A stretch of 47,095 nucleotides of DNA, taken from Bryobacterales bacterium. GTDB taxonomy: Bacteria > Acidobacteriota > Terriglobia > Bryobacterales > Bryobacteraceae. Below, in pieces: positions 33,454 to 42,355 of this stretch. A model generated the notes under the pieces. The model was not told where the DNA came from. It searched no databases and saw only the letters and a list, made by a program, of their open reading frames with translations. Within the stretch, counting starts at the first letter, position 1, and each line of letters opens with the position of its first letter. The stretch lies in the NCBI GenBank assembly GCA_003164035.1, contig PLRS01000062.1:628-47722 (forward strand), read 5' to 3'. A program made the translations under genes and the position numbers.

Positions 33454-35262
33454 TTGCCCCCTTCCCTTTCGCCTTCGCCCGCCGGCTCCGGCAGCCGCAC
33501 GTATCTCTATCTCGCAGTGGTATTGGTGGCCGCGGCGATCTACCTGGGGTGCATCGTTTCTCCCCCCTCGCTCCAGGACGACGTCGACGCCGTGCAGGCC
33601 CAGATCGCCCGCAACATGCTCACTTCGGGCGATTGGGTGACGGCGCGCCTCGATGGCGTGGCGTATCTCGAAAAAGCGCCGCTTATCTACTGGCTGATCG
33701 CCATCTTCTTCCGCATGCTGGGACCTTTCGACTGGGTGGCGCGCCTGCCGGTGGCGCTGGCGGCGGTGGGCCTGGCGTGGCTGACGGCTGCATTCGCGCG
33801 CTGGGCGTTCGGGGAAAGCCGCGCCGCGCTCTACTCGGGCCTCGCCATCGCGACCTCGATCGGCCTGTTTCTGTTCACCCGTATCCAGATACCGGACGTG
33901 ATGCTGACGGCCACCATCACCCTGGCCATGTGGGCGTTTCTGCGCGCCCTGGACGGCCAGGAACCGCGGCCAGGTCTATGGGCGTTTGTGATGGCGGCCA
34001 GCTTGGGAATCGGGTTGCTGCTCAAAAGCATGGTCGGCTTGCTGTTCCCGGTAGCCGGCGGCGGATTGTATCTTCTGGTTACCAGCCAGTTATTCTCAGC
34101 CAGAACGTGGACGCGCCTGCGCCCGCTGAGCGGCATCGTCGTGATCCTGGCGATTGCCGCTCCTTGGCACGTGCTGGCCGCGCTGCGCAATCCGCCCTAT
34201 TTCGACTTCTCCTGGCAGAGCATCCCAGGCCAGTACCACGGCTTCCTGTGGTTCTATTTCATGAACGAGCAGGTGCTGCGGTTCCTGAACCTGCGCTCGC
34301 CGCGCGATTACAATACGGTGCCACGGCTCTATTTCTGGCTGTTTCACCTGCTGTGGCTGTTCCCCTGGAGCGTGTATTTTCCGGCAGTGTTCAAGCTGAC
34401 GTTCCGGCCGGTGGATCGTGCCGGTCGCGCCCGCCTGCTGGCTCTTTGCTGGACCGGGTTCATCCTGGTATTCTTCACCTTCTCCACCACCCAGGAATAC
34501 TATTCCATGCCTTGCTACCCGGCGCTGGCGCTGCTGCTGGGTTCGGCGATGGCGGCCGGCGGCGGGTGGATTCGCGGCGGCACGCGCCTGCTCACAGGTA
34601 TCGCGGCCGCGGCGGCCATCGCCTGCCTGGCGCTGATCTGGATGGTGCGCGGCATCCTCGCGCCCGGCGATATCGCGCAAGCCCTTTCGCACAACCCGCA
34701 GGCGTACACGCTCTCCTTGGGCCACATGGAGGACCTGACTATCGCTTCCTTCGCCTATCTTCGCTTGCCTTTGGCCGTAGCCGCGGCGGCGTTTCTGATT
34801 GGGGCGATCGGCACGCTGCGCGGCGGCGCGCGCGCATTCTGGGCGGCCGCACTCATGATGGTGGTGTTTTTTCATGCCGCGCGCCTGGCCCTGGTGACTT
34901 TCGACCCGTTTCTGTCGTCGCGGCCGCTGGCGCAGGCGTTGATCGACTCTCCGCCCGGTGAGTTGGTGATCGACCACCACTACTACACCTTCTCATCGAT
35001 CTTCTTCTATACCAACCGCACCGCCTGGCTGCTGAATGGCCGCTTCAATAACCTGGTGTACGGCTCCTACGCGCCGGGCGCGCCCAACGTTTTCCTGACC
35101 GATAGTGAGTGGGCCCAGAAGTGGCAACGCCCGGAGCGCTGTTACATCGTCGCAGACGATTCGGTTCGGCCGCGACTGGAAGGGCTGGTAGGCCGCGATG
35201 GCTTGGTTGTAGTCAAAGAGAGCGGCGGGAAGATGCTGTTGACGAATCACCGGGTGGAATAG
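33454..35262 (+). CDS. ArnT/GT39-like membrane glycosyltransferase
   Basis: 602 residues. Eleven or so hydrophobic segments with the first periplasmic loop carrying DDVDAVQAQIARNML, where the acidic pair is the catalytic site of the family, then YLEKAPLIYWLIAIFF, which matches the KPPLxYW motif of ArnT-like enzymes. Such proteins move a sugar from a polyprenyl-phosphate carrier to lipid A, protein or polymer on the outer side of the inner membrane. The C-terminal 120 residues form a soluble periplasmic domain. Start: TTG 33454 is the only start after an in-frame stop at 33442 and before the first helix; it has weak support (AGAG upstream). It may work with the divergent GT21 enzyme on envelope lipids, which is inference. 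Confidence 0.85.
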   Translation: MPPSLSPSPAGSGSRTYLYLAVVLVAAAIYLGCIVSPPSLQDDVDAVQAQIARNMLTSGDWVTARLDGVAYLEKAPLIYWLIAIFFRMLGPFDWVARLPVALAAVGLAWLTAAFARWAFGESRAALYSGLAIATSIGLFLFTRIQIPDVMLTATITLAMWAFLRALDGQEPRPGLWAFVMAASLGIGLLLKSMVGLLFPVAGGGLYLLVTSQLFSARTWTRLRPLSGIVVILAIAAPWHVLAALRNPPYFDFSWQSIPGQYHGFLWFYFMNEQVLRFLNLRSPRDYNTVPRLYFWLFHLLWLFPWSVYFPAVFKLTFRPVDRAGRARLLALCWTGFILVFFTFSTTQEYYSMPCYPALALLLGSAMAAGGGWIRGGTRLLTGIAAAAAIACLALIWMVRGILAPGDIAQALSHNPQAYTLSLGHMEDLTIASFAYLRLPLAVAAAAFLIGAIGTLRGGARAFWAAALMMVVFFHAARLALVTFDPFLSSRPLAQALIDSPPGELVIDHHYYTFSSIFFYTNRTAWLLNGRFNNLVYGSYAPGAPNVFLTDSEWAQKWQRPERCYIVADDSVRPRLEGLVGRDGLVVVKESGGKMLLTNHRVE

Positions 35263-35281
35263 GTTGGGTCAGGCGGGCGAT

Positions 35282-35296
35282 GCGCCTCATAGGCGC
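35282..35296. terminator. Short hairpin between convergent genes
   Basis: GCGCCT-CAT-AGGCGC, a perfect 6 bp stem, 20 bases after the stop of the ArnT-like gene and 65 bases before the end of the opposing amidohydrolase gene. It has no strong T-run on either strand; placement suggests a weak bidirectional terminator. Confidence 0.35.
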
Positions 35297-35360
35297 TAAC
35301 TTAGTATATGCCTGGCGGGACTAGCGGATTCGACCGATCTCAGCACGGCCGGCGACTCGC

Positions 35361-36725
35361 CTACTCCGCCGCGCTCGCCGTCTTCCAGCGGGCGAGCAGG
35401 GCCTCACGGTCGAATTTGGCTCCATCCAGATAAACACTCGATATCCTGCGGGTATTTCGGATGTTCTCCAGGGGGTTCGCGTCGAGCACGATGAAGTTAG
35501 CCCGCTTGCCCACTTCGAGCGTCCCTATGTCTCTCAGCCCTAGCAGTTCCGCCGGCCGTTGGGTCGCGGCCGTGATTGCCTCCGACGGCGTCAGCCCAAG
35601 CTGCACCCATCGAGCCAATTCGACATGTTCCCCCGAGCCGAAGGTATGGCCTGGCTCAATGCCGGTATCCGTGCCCAGCACGATGCGCGCTCCCGCCTCG
35701 ATCATCCTCGGAAAATTGTACGCGACGATGGCTTCGCGCGCGGCTGCATTGGGAGACGGAGGACCGCAGCTTGCCGCTAGCGGACGGCGCTCGATCGTGG
35801 CGCGAATCTTTACGATCACTGCCGCGGGCATCGCCTGCTCGAAGAATGGATCGTATTCGCATACCGCGGTCGGATCCCCAAGAGAGATTACGGTCGCCCA
35901 GTACGGCTTCTTTTCTTTCAGTAGGGCAAGATACTCGTCGTCCAGTTTCTCGCTCTGTACCAGGTGCACCAGCACGTCAGCCCCCGCCCGCACGACGGCC
36001 TTCTGGTCCGGCAGCGTCGTCGCATGGGCGTGAACTATCATTCCGTGCTTGTGCGCTTCGTCGATGATGGCGTTGTAGACCTCGGGCGTCATCTTCGGAT
36101 ATGTGCCGTTCCGGTCGTCCACCCAGATCTTCACGGCTTTGATCCCCGCATGGGCCATCTTCCGAATCGATGCGCGTGCCTCCTGGGCAGTTGAGACTTG
36201 GTTGATCGCGTGAAGCGCGTTGGTCGCTTCGCGCAGAACTTCATCCGGGCCGCCGTTGGGCGGGGCGTAACCGGGAGTAAAGAGGAAGCGCGAAGCCGGT
36301 GGAAACCTACCGCTCCGCTGGTCGCGCTGAAACTGGAGCGAAGCTTCGAGCGGGCTGCTGCCAACTGACTGCGTGACCGCGGTGCCGTAAAACGCTTCCC
36401 GCTGCAAATGGTCGAGCACATTTTCAGCCGTATAGTTCTGAGCGCCCCAGCTTGTGTATTTTTCGTAACCGATGTGAACGTGTACGTTGATCAGCGCGGG
36501 CATGACGGTCTTGCCCGCCAGGTTCACACGGATTGCGCCCGCAGGCGGGTCGATTGCCCGGCCAAGCGCAGTGATATGCCCGCTTTGGACGACAAACACA
36601 CCGTTCTCAATCGCCGCGCTCCCGTCGCCGACGATTAGACGCCCACCCTCAAAAACGACAGCCTGCTGGGCATAGGCGGTCATGGCCAGAGATGCCACGG
36701 CAATGTACGACGCAGAAGTTTTCAT
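35361..36725 (-). CDS. Exported amidohydrolase (imidazolonepropionase-like)
   Basis: 454 residues. Signal peptide MKTSASYIAVASLAMTAYAQQ, then the amidohydrolase beta-sandwich and TIM barrel: first metal ligands HVH (81, 83) in ALINVHVHIG, carboxylated-Lys candidate in GIKAVKIWVDD, HAHAT in the next strand, and the last metal Asp in VLGTDTG. The end, ADFIVLD-like (ANFIVLDANPLENI) plus the LLARW tail, is normal. Family enzymes hydrolyse amides of cyclic or peptide compounds; secreted acidobacterial members are many and mostly uncharacterised. The start at 36725 is supported by GAGGAAAATG. It probably acts in the periplasm with one or two metal ions. Substrate unknown. Confidence 0.88.
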   Translation of the reverse strand: MKTSASYIAVASLAMTAYAQQAVVFEGGRLIVGDGSAAIENGVFVVQSGHITALGRAIDPPAGAIRVNLAGKTVMPALINVHVHIGYEKYTSWGAQNYTAENVLDHLQREAFYGTAVTQSVGSSPLEASLQFQRDQRSGRFPPASRFLFTPGYAPPNGGPDEVLREATNALHAINQVSTAQEARASIRKMAHAGIKAVKIWVDDRNGTYPKMTPEVYNAIIDEAHKHGMIVHAHATTLPDQKAVVRAGADVLVHLVQSEKLDDEYLALLKEKKPYWATVISLGDPTAVCEYDPFFEQAMPAAVIVKIRATIERRPLAASCGPPSPNAAAREAIVAYNFPRMIEAGARIVLGTDTGIEPGHTFGSGEHVELARWVQLGLTPSEAITAATQRPAELLGLRDIGTLEVGKRANFIVLDANPLENIRNTRRISSVYLDGAKFDREALLARWKTASAAE

Positions 36726-36891
36726 TTTCCTCCTCGGGCGAAACGGCTAGGCTGACAGCCGATGCGGAGACGGTTCGTGACGATGCCGCGGGAGATTTTG
36801 CTGCAGGCTTCCGCCTCCGGTCTTCTCGCTGAAATACAGCACGTGCCGGCTCAAGCACCGCCCCGATGCCGGGAATTTCGATCAAAGTGTC

Positions 36892-36945
36892 ACCCGCGCC
36901 GATGGGAGCGAGGATTTCGTAAAGTCCGAGTTTTGTACCGGCAGA
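36892..36945 (-). pseudogene. Remnant of a Ser/Thr protein kinase N-terminus
   Basis: On the minus strand 18 codons read SAGTKLGLYEILAPIGAG, the exact lead-in to the glycine-rich ATP loop of acidobacterial PknB-like kinases, where GGMGEVY should follow. Here it changes at once to DTLIEIPGIGAV and stops within about 70 codons. So only the first strand of a kinase remains. The rest of 36726-37070 shows no gene. Possible trace of a deletion or recombination. Confidence 0.5.
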
Positions 36946-37070
36946 GCGGCATATGCGTGGTCCAATCGATTTTAACAGATGGAAAGGGTTTCACAAGTTT
37001 CCCGTGCTGCCGATATTTTACAGCGGTCCGAGGGCGCGCCGCGAAGCAAGTGGCCGGTCCTGGCGGCGCT

Positions 37071-37419
37071 TCAGTGCGCTTGCGCGATCAGCGCAGCCAC
37101 GCGCGAGCCCGGTGTTACCGGTTCCACCAGCAAGATGTGGTCGGGGTTCAATACCATGTAATCGGGCCCGTGCCACTCTTTGCCGCGGCGGATCAGCACG
37201 CTGCTGCTCTGTTTGCTATTCGTGTCCGTGGCAACCTGAACGTAGAAAACGTCGCGCAGAACCGGGAAGGGCCTTCCGAGGCCTTCCAGCTTGCCGTAAT
37301 ACACGCTGCCCCGCCTGATAAGCAGTGTGAAAGGCCACCGTCTCCGGGCGCCGGGTGGTCCATCCAGCCACGCCGCCGACGAGCAGCAGCGGTATGAGGA
37401 GCCATAAAAATCTTTTCAT
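37071..37419 (-). pseudogene. Small exported protein with an internal frameshift
   Basis: First frame from ATG 37419: MKRFLWLLIPLLLVGGVAGW is a signal peptide or membrane anchor, then TTRRPETVAFHTAYQAG. Second frame, from the run of four C (37309-37312, GGGG on the coding strand): SVYYGKLEGLGRPFPVLRDV continuing through HGPDYMVLNPDHILLVEPV to a stop at 37071. Deleting one G joins the frames as QAGSVYYG. The result would be about 115 residues, with a beta-rich periplasmic part containing a conserved-looking PDYMVLNPDHI stretch. I know no family. The homopolymer position makes sequence error a strong possibility. It ends or starts 10 bases from the PEP-CTERM gene downstream of it in transcription order. 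Confidence 0.55.
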
Positions 37420-37428
37420 CTGTCGCCT

Positions 37429-40317
37429 CTATTCCTTCCCCTGCCGCTTGCCGTGCCGTCTCCCGCGCCAATAACCTCCGGCCAGCAGGCCGCATCCGAC
37501 CAGCCAGAACGTAGCGGGATCGGGAGCCGCCGGGCCGCCGTTATAGAGCACTTCGGGCGTCAGGCTGTTGGTGCTCCACTCGGGCTGGAAATAATAGCCG
37601 GCGGGCAGGGCCGGATACTCGATCGAGTCGAAACCCGGGCCGCTCAAACTGCCGGTCCAATTCAGAATGTCGAACGACGCCGAAGTGGTGGGCACGTAAC
37701 CGTTCCACAGCAGAACATCCAGGTCTCCGCCCAGCAGGCTGAGGTTGCCGTCGATATTCAATTGGTCGTACTGCCCCAGCGCGGTGCCGCCCAACTCGAT
37801 ATCCAGCGTGCTGCCGGGTTCCTGGGTGTAGTCGCCGGCAACGGTCAGAATGCCGGGGTCGTCGCCGGGTTGCGCGGTGCCGTAGACCGCGACGTCGCTC
37901 TCGACGGTCCCGGTGCCGGAACGTTTTTGCCCCGCGGCGATGGCCATCAATGCCGCCGTCAGCGTGCCATCGACATTTAGCGTACCGGTGTTGGTGAACG
38001 TGCCACCAACACCAAATGCGGAACCCGCTCCCACGTCGATTATGCCCTCGTTGGAAAAATTGCCCGCGGCTACATAAGTTGCGCCGTTGATCACCTCGAA
38101 CGTGCCGTTGGCCAGGTTGTCGGCGAAATAGGCAGTCAGCGCATCGCCGAACAGAGACGAGCAGCAACTGGTTTGGTATCCCCATTGCACCGAGGCGCCG
38201 GGGCCATTCAGAATCAGGGTCGCGGCGTTGTGGACGATGGTCGATGGGGTGCCATTATAGGTATATAGGACGAAGGTTCCGCCCACGTCGTAGGTTCCGC
38301 CGCTCAGAGTTTGCGTAGCGGCCTGGTAGTTGGTCAGATTGCCCAGCATGACCGTGCCGCCGGAGGCGACCTGCACGGTTCCATTATTGGTAACCGTGGA
38401 ATCCGAGCCGCCGATGCCCAGGGTCTGGCCGGTTCCCGCCGCGATCGTCCCGTTGTTGACGAAGGTCGAGGCGCTCAGCGAGAAGCTTCCGGAGCCGTGC
38501 ACCAGGTTGTCGCTGGTGATGGTTGCCCCGCTGGCCGTGACGTTCCCGCCGTTGAGGAACAACGTGCCGCCGCCGGTGAGATTGGTGGTTCCATTGATCG
38601 CCATGGTGGCGCCGTTCTCCACCGTGATGGCGCCGCTATTGCCTGCCAGGTTCTGCAGAGTCAACGCCAGAGCGCTGCCGTTGGCGGTGTTCGCTATCGC
38701 GTGCAGGTCGCCGGCGTTGGCGACGCTGTCGAGGATGAACCCGTCGCGCGCTTCGATGCGCCCAGGGCCGGTCAGCGTGCCGCCGGTGATCGACCCGGGC
38801 GCGCCGTAATCGCTCGTGTTATACCCAAGCATTACCGTGGACCCCACTCCGGCCACGATCGAACCGGCGCCGGTTTGGGTGATGTAGATCGGCCCGTTAT
38901 TCCAGTGGCTCGAACCAAGCTGGAGAACCGCGCCCCCGGTCGCTTCCATCGTACCGGAGTTGGCGAGAGAGCCTCTGCCGCCATCGATCAGCAGCGTGGC
39001 GCCGCTCACGTTGGCATTGATGGTGCCGGAATTCGTGAATGTCGAAATGCTCCCCGTGTTTCCGTTTTGAGGCAATACCAAAGTCCCGGTGCCCTGCCAC
39101 GTGTTATCGCTCGAGATCGAATAGCCGTTGGCGTTGAACGTCATACCGTTGAGCTGAACCGTTCCGCTACCGGTCAGGGTTGTGTTCGCACCTAGGCCAA
39201 GGTTGGCGGTGTCGAGCAGGATGGTCCCGGTATTATTAATGGAGCCTTCAAGGACCAGGCCGCTGACATCCCCGTTGTTGCTGTTCACCAACACATCGAT
39301 GGTTCCGGAATTGGCGACGCCGTTGAGGATGAACCCGTCGCGCGCCTGGATGCTCCCCGCGCCCGCCAGGGTGCCCGCGGTGATCGACGAACTGGACCCA
39401 TAATCGTTGGGTTGTGGGCTGGTGTTCCAACCCAACATAACCGTCGAGCCGGCCAGCGCCTGAATCACGCCGCCGGAGCCCTGCGTCACGGTGATCGGTC
39501 CGCCGTTCCAATGGCTGGAGCCCAACTGCAGGATGCCGCCATTGCTCGCCTGCATGATGTCGTTGTTGGTGACTACGCTATTGCCGGCCAGGCTGTCCAT
39601 CAACAACGTGGCGCCGGGGATATTGGCATCGATCTTGCTTGGGCTTTCGATATCGAGGGCGGTCATATCGATCAGCCCGCTGCCCTGAACGGTCTGATCG
39701 CTCAGCAGCAAGCCCAGGGAGCCGTAATTCCCAGGGGTAAGCGCACCCCCGCTCAAAGTCACCGTGCCGCCGCCGCTAAATGTGGCGCCCACGTACGAGC
39801 CGTAGCCTACGCTGCCGCCGGCTATCAAATCGGCCGTGCTGCCGTTCCCGGGTCCCCCGACCAGGATGTCCCCAGCGTTATTCAGGGTGGAAGCCACCTG
39901 GAACGAGTAGCCGGGAGGGACGACTACCTGGGAGCCCGAGTCGACGGTCAGGCTGCCGGCGCCAGCCCAAGTGTTGTTTGGCCCGTTCCCAACCGTTACG
40001 ACGTTTCCGCCCGGAATATACACGCTGGCGGTCGGGTAAGAGACATAGCCGGTGACCGGCCCTGTGTCTCCCGCCGAGCCATTCCAGTTCACTCCTTGCC
40101 AGATTCCGCCGATCGGCGGGCCGGTCCACGTATAGTCGTAACCGATTATGCTGTTAGCCAAACAGGCCGCGGACGCCAGGACGGCCAGAAAGGCCACCCG
40201 CGCCGCGCTACCCGCCAAACCATGTAAGGTTGAGGACCAGCCTGGGCTCCCATCCACGGCGCAGCCCATGCTCGACCTCGTTGTGCCAACCAAAAGTCCG
40301 TTTCGCCACCTGCTCAT
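37429..40317 (-). CDS. Large PEP-CTERM surface protein, beta-helix repeats
   Basis: 962 residues from ATG 40317, which follows AAGGAGAAGAAC. Exported: a long N-terminal region with a hydrophobic core (VAFLAVLASAACLANS). The body is Gly/Asn/Thr/Ser-rich, with strings such as NSGTI, NNGTV, NTGTLNVDG and GSGTV that point to a right-handed beta-helix of the autotransporter/adhesin type. Two stretches of about 200 residues are a duplication (each has LQLGSSHWN, GSTVMLG and ARDGFIL). The end PDPATFWLVGCGLLAGGYW followed by RGRRHGKR is a PEP-CTERM sorting signal with PDP in place of PEP, implying processing by an exosortase and display or release at the surface. No exosortase gene is in the window. 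Likely adhesin or exopolymer-linked protein. Confidence 0.87.
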   Translation of the reverse strand: MSRWRNGLLVGTTRSSMGCAVDGSPGWSSTLHGLAGSAARVAFLAVLASAACLANSIIGYDYTWTGPPIGGIWQGVNWNGSAGDTGPVTGYVSYPTASVYIPGGNVVTVGNGPNNTWAGAGSLTVDSGSQVVVPPGYSFQVASTLNNAGDILVGGPGNGSTADLIAGGSVGYGSYVGATFSGGGTVTLSGGALTPGNYGSLGLLLSDQTVQGSGLIDMTALDIESPSKIDANIPGATLLMDSLAGNSVVTNNDIMQASNGGILQLGSSHWNGGPITVTQGSGGVIQALAGSTVMLGWNTSPQPNDYGSSSSITAGTLAGAGSIQARDGFILNGVANSGTIDVLVNSNNGDVSGLVLEGSINNTGTILLDTANLGLGANTTLTGSGTVQLNGMTFNANGYSISSDNTWQGTGTLVLPQNGNTGSISTFTNSGTINANVSGATLLIDGGRGSLANSGTMEATGGAVLQLGSSHWNNGPIYITQTGAGSIVAGVGSTVMLGYNTSDYGAPGSITGGTLTGPGRIEARDGFILDSVANAGDLHAIANTANGSALALTLQNLAGNSGAITVENGATMAINGTTNLTGGGTLFLNGGNVTASGATITSDNLVHGSGSFSLSASTFVNNGTIAAGTGQTLGIGGSDSTVTNNGTVQVASGGTVMLGNLTNYQAATQTLSGGTYDVGGTFVLYTYNGTPSTIVHNAATLILNGPGASVQWGYQTSCCSSLFGDALTAYFADNLANGTFEVINGATYVAAGNFSNEGIIDVGAGSAFGVGGTFTNTGTLNVDGTLTAALMAIAAGQKRSGTGTVESDVAVYGTAQPGDDPGILTVAGDYTQEPGSTLDIELGGTALGQYDQLNIDGNLSLLGGDLDVLLWNGYVPTTSASFDILNWTGSLSGPGFDSIEYPALPAGYYFQPEWSTNSLTPEVLYNGGPAAPDPATFWLVGCGLLAGGYWRGRRHGKRQGKE

Positions 40318-40432
40318 GTTCTTCTCCTTGCTGGGCGGGTCGGCAGCGGCCCCGCGTTTGGCCGGCTGACGCTCCTCAGTATTGGTGCTAATGGCGCCGA
40401 TCCACTCTACCCGCGGCCCGGTGCGGGACGGC

Positions 40433-40453
40433 CGTTAAAAGATGTATTTAACG
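40433..40453. promoter_or_regulatory. Dyad in the divergent PEP-CTERM / TolB-TPR region
   Basis: CGTTAAA (40433-40439), seven bases, TTTAACG (40447-40453): perfect 7 bp arms. It lies 116-136 bases upstream of the PEP-CTERM start and 83-103 bases upstream of the TolB/TPR start. Half-site CGTTA is shared with the BlaI-type operator at 20.58 kb, which may be chance. Confidence 0.4.
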
Positions 40454-40479
40454 TGCTAAACCCCAGGCGCTTCAGCCGC

Positions 40480-40508
40480 TTGCAACGGCTGTAAACTTGG
40501 CTTACATT
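40480..40508 (+). promoter_or_regulatory. Promoter of TolB/TPR gene
   Basis: TTGCAA (40480-40485), 17 bp, TACATT (40503-40508). The -35 is flanked by the inverted repeat CAGCCG (40473-40478) and CGGCTG (40486-40491), which could be a repressor or activator site. A 20-base leader follows. Confidence 0.55.
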
Positions 40509-40535
40509 TAGGATATCGGCATCCCATTTAAGGTC

Positions 40536-42332
40536 GTGGCGCCGGGCGCCGCGCCGCTCGCGGGCTCGGGGCTGGCTTCCCGCGAGGTTCGTGAGCACCT
40601 CGAAAAAGTGCTGGCTTCCTCTTCGTTTGCCGGCGCTTCCCGCGTGCAGCAGTTTCTGCGCTTCGTGGTGGAAGAGACCCTGGAAGGGCGGGCGGGTGAA
40701 GTCAAGGAAAGCGTGGTAGCGCTGCAGGTATTCGGGCGCAGAGGCGATTTCGATTCACACACGGACTCGGTAGTTCGGGTGCAAGCCACTCATCTCCGCA
40801 AGCGGCTGGCGGAATACTACCGGGGCGAGGGACTGCGCGATCGCGTGGTCATCGAGCTGCCGGCGGGCACGTATGTACCTGTTTTCCGGCCCGCCAATTA
40901 CCGGCTCCGCGCCGTCGGCGGGCGGCCGATGGCGAGGTGGCTGTTGCCGGCGGTGGCGCTGGCCGCGGTCGCCCTCGCGGCGGCGCTTTTGACCTTCTCC
41001 CGGATTGCGAGGGACGCTCCAACCTCGATCGCCGTGCTGCCGTTCGCATGCCTCGATGCCGCGCCGGGAAGCGATTACCTTTCGGAAGGGATTGCGGAGG
41101 ATCTCATGATGGCCCTGGCCCGCGGGGCGGACCTTCGCGTAGTCGCCCGCACCTCGGCCTTCCAGTTTCGCGACAAGAATATCGGCGCCCGTTCGGTGGG
41201 CCATGAACTGGGAGCCGGATTCCTGCTGACGGGAAGCGTGCGTGGGAATCGGGATCACCTGAAGATCGCCGCGCAACTGGTCAATACCACCAGCGGATTC
41301 GACGTTTGGTCGGACAGTTGGGAGGGGCCGGCCGGAGACACGCCGCTTTTCGAGGAGCGGGTTGTCCGTGCGGTGCACCAGGCGCTGGGAAAAAGGCCCG
41401 GTGGGGAACCAACCGCTTCCGCAAGCCTGGTCCGGCCGCCCCTGCCCGCTGCCCAGGAGGCTTACTGGCGGGGAAGATACCTATTGAGCAAGGGAATTGA
41501 AACCCGGGCGGACAGCATCCGGTTTCTGGAGCAGGCGGCGCGCGCCGATCCCCAGTATGCGCCGGCTTACGCCGGTTTGGCCACCGCTTACGCCACCCTG
41601 GCTTTCCACCAGGAGGGCGACATCGATGAATTAATGGCCAAGGCCAGGAGCGCGGGTGGGCGCGCCCTTCGGCTCGATCCGGCTTCAAGTGAGGCCCTGG
41701 CTTCGCTGGCCGTGTTGCGCTACGCCTTCGACCACGACTGGGCCGGCGCGGAGCGGGATTTCGAGCGCGGCCTGGCGCTCAACCCCAGCTATGCCCGCGG
41801 CCACCTGCAGTACGCCACGGGGCTGGTTACACGCGCCAGGTTCGATGCCGCCATCGTTCACATCCGTGCCGCGCGGGCCTTGGAATGCGCCGGCCGATAC
41901 GAGGAATCGATCGCTTCCGCGCGGCAAACGCTGCGCAACGACCCCAAGTTCGTGTATGCCCGTGTTCCGCTGGGAATCGGCCTCGCCATGAAAGGTGACT
42001 TCGCCCAAGCCATTGCCGAGTTCGAAGCGGCCATCCGGTCGCTCGATCGCGGCGCGTGGATTCTCGGTCCGATGGGCTACGCGCTGGCCCGCGCCGGAAG
42101 AACGGTGGAGGCGCGGAATATTGTCAAGGAAATCGAGGCGGCCGATGGCGTGGCGGTGCAACTGGCCCATGTCTATGCCGCCCTGGGCGACAAGCCGCGG
42201 GCTCTCGATGAGCTGGAGCGCGCCTACGCGCGACGAATCGTGGACCTGAACTTCATGGCCGTCGACCCGCTGCTGGCCAGCCTGCGCGCCGAGCCCCGGT
42301 TCGTGGCGCTGAAGGGCCGCATGGGCTTGTGA
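40536..42332 (+). CDS. TolB-like/TPR signalling protein with N-terminal acidobacterial domain
   Basis: 598 residues from GTG 40536 (AAGG upstream). Residues about 12-110 (VREHLEKVLASSSFAGASRVQQFL ... VVRVQATHLRKRLAEYY ... GTYVPVF) form a conserved cytoplasmic region seen before a single membrane helix in many acidobacterial proteins. The helix is near 133-150. Then a FlgO/TolB N-like periplasmic domain (TSIAVLPFACLDAAPGSDYLSEGIAEDLMMAL, ending DVWSDSW) and TPR repeats (about 300-580: YAPAYAGLATAYATL, NPSYARGHLQYATGL, YEESIASARQTL, DFAQAIAEFEAAI). One TPR seems shortened at RAARALECAGRYEESI, suggesting an in-frame deletion. Role unknown; probably a periplasm-to-cytoplasm sensor or scaffold. 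Divergent from the PEP-CTERM gene. Confidence 0.85.
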   Translation: MAPGAAPLAGSGLASREVREHLEKVLASSSFAGASRVQQFLRFVVEETLEGRAGEVKESVVALQVFGRRGDFDSHTDSVVRVQATHLRKRLAEYYRGEGLRDRVVIELPAGTYVPVFRPANYRLRAVGGRPMARWLLPAVALAAVALAAALLTFSRIARDAPTSIAVLPFACLDAAPGSDYLSEGIAEDLMMALARGADLRVVARTSAFQFRDKNIGARSVGHELGAGFLLTGSVRGNRDHLKIAAQLVNTTSGFDVWSDSWEGPAGDTPLFEERVVRAVHQALGKRPGGEPTASASLVRPPLPAAQEAYWRGRYLLSKGIETRADSIRFLEQAARADPQYAPAYAGLATAYATLAFHQEGDIDELMAKARSAGGRALRLDPASSEALASLAVLRYAFDHDWAGAERDFERGLALNPSYARGHLQYATGLVTRARFDAAIVHIRAARALECAGRYEESIASARQTLRNDPKFVYARVPLGIGLAMKGDFAQAIAEFEAAIRSLDRGAWILGPMGYALARAGRTVEARNIVKEIEAADGVAVQLAHVYAALGDKPRALDELERAYARRIVDLNFMAVDPLLASLRAEPRFVALKGRMGL

Positions 42333-42355
42333 GCTGGCCGGTGCTGCGCTGGCCG

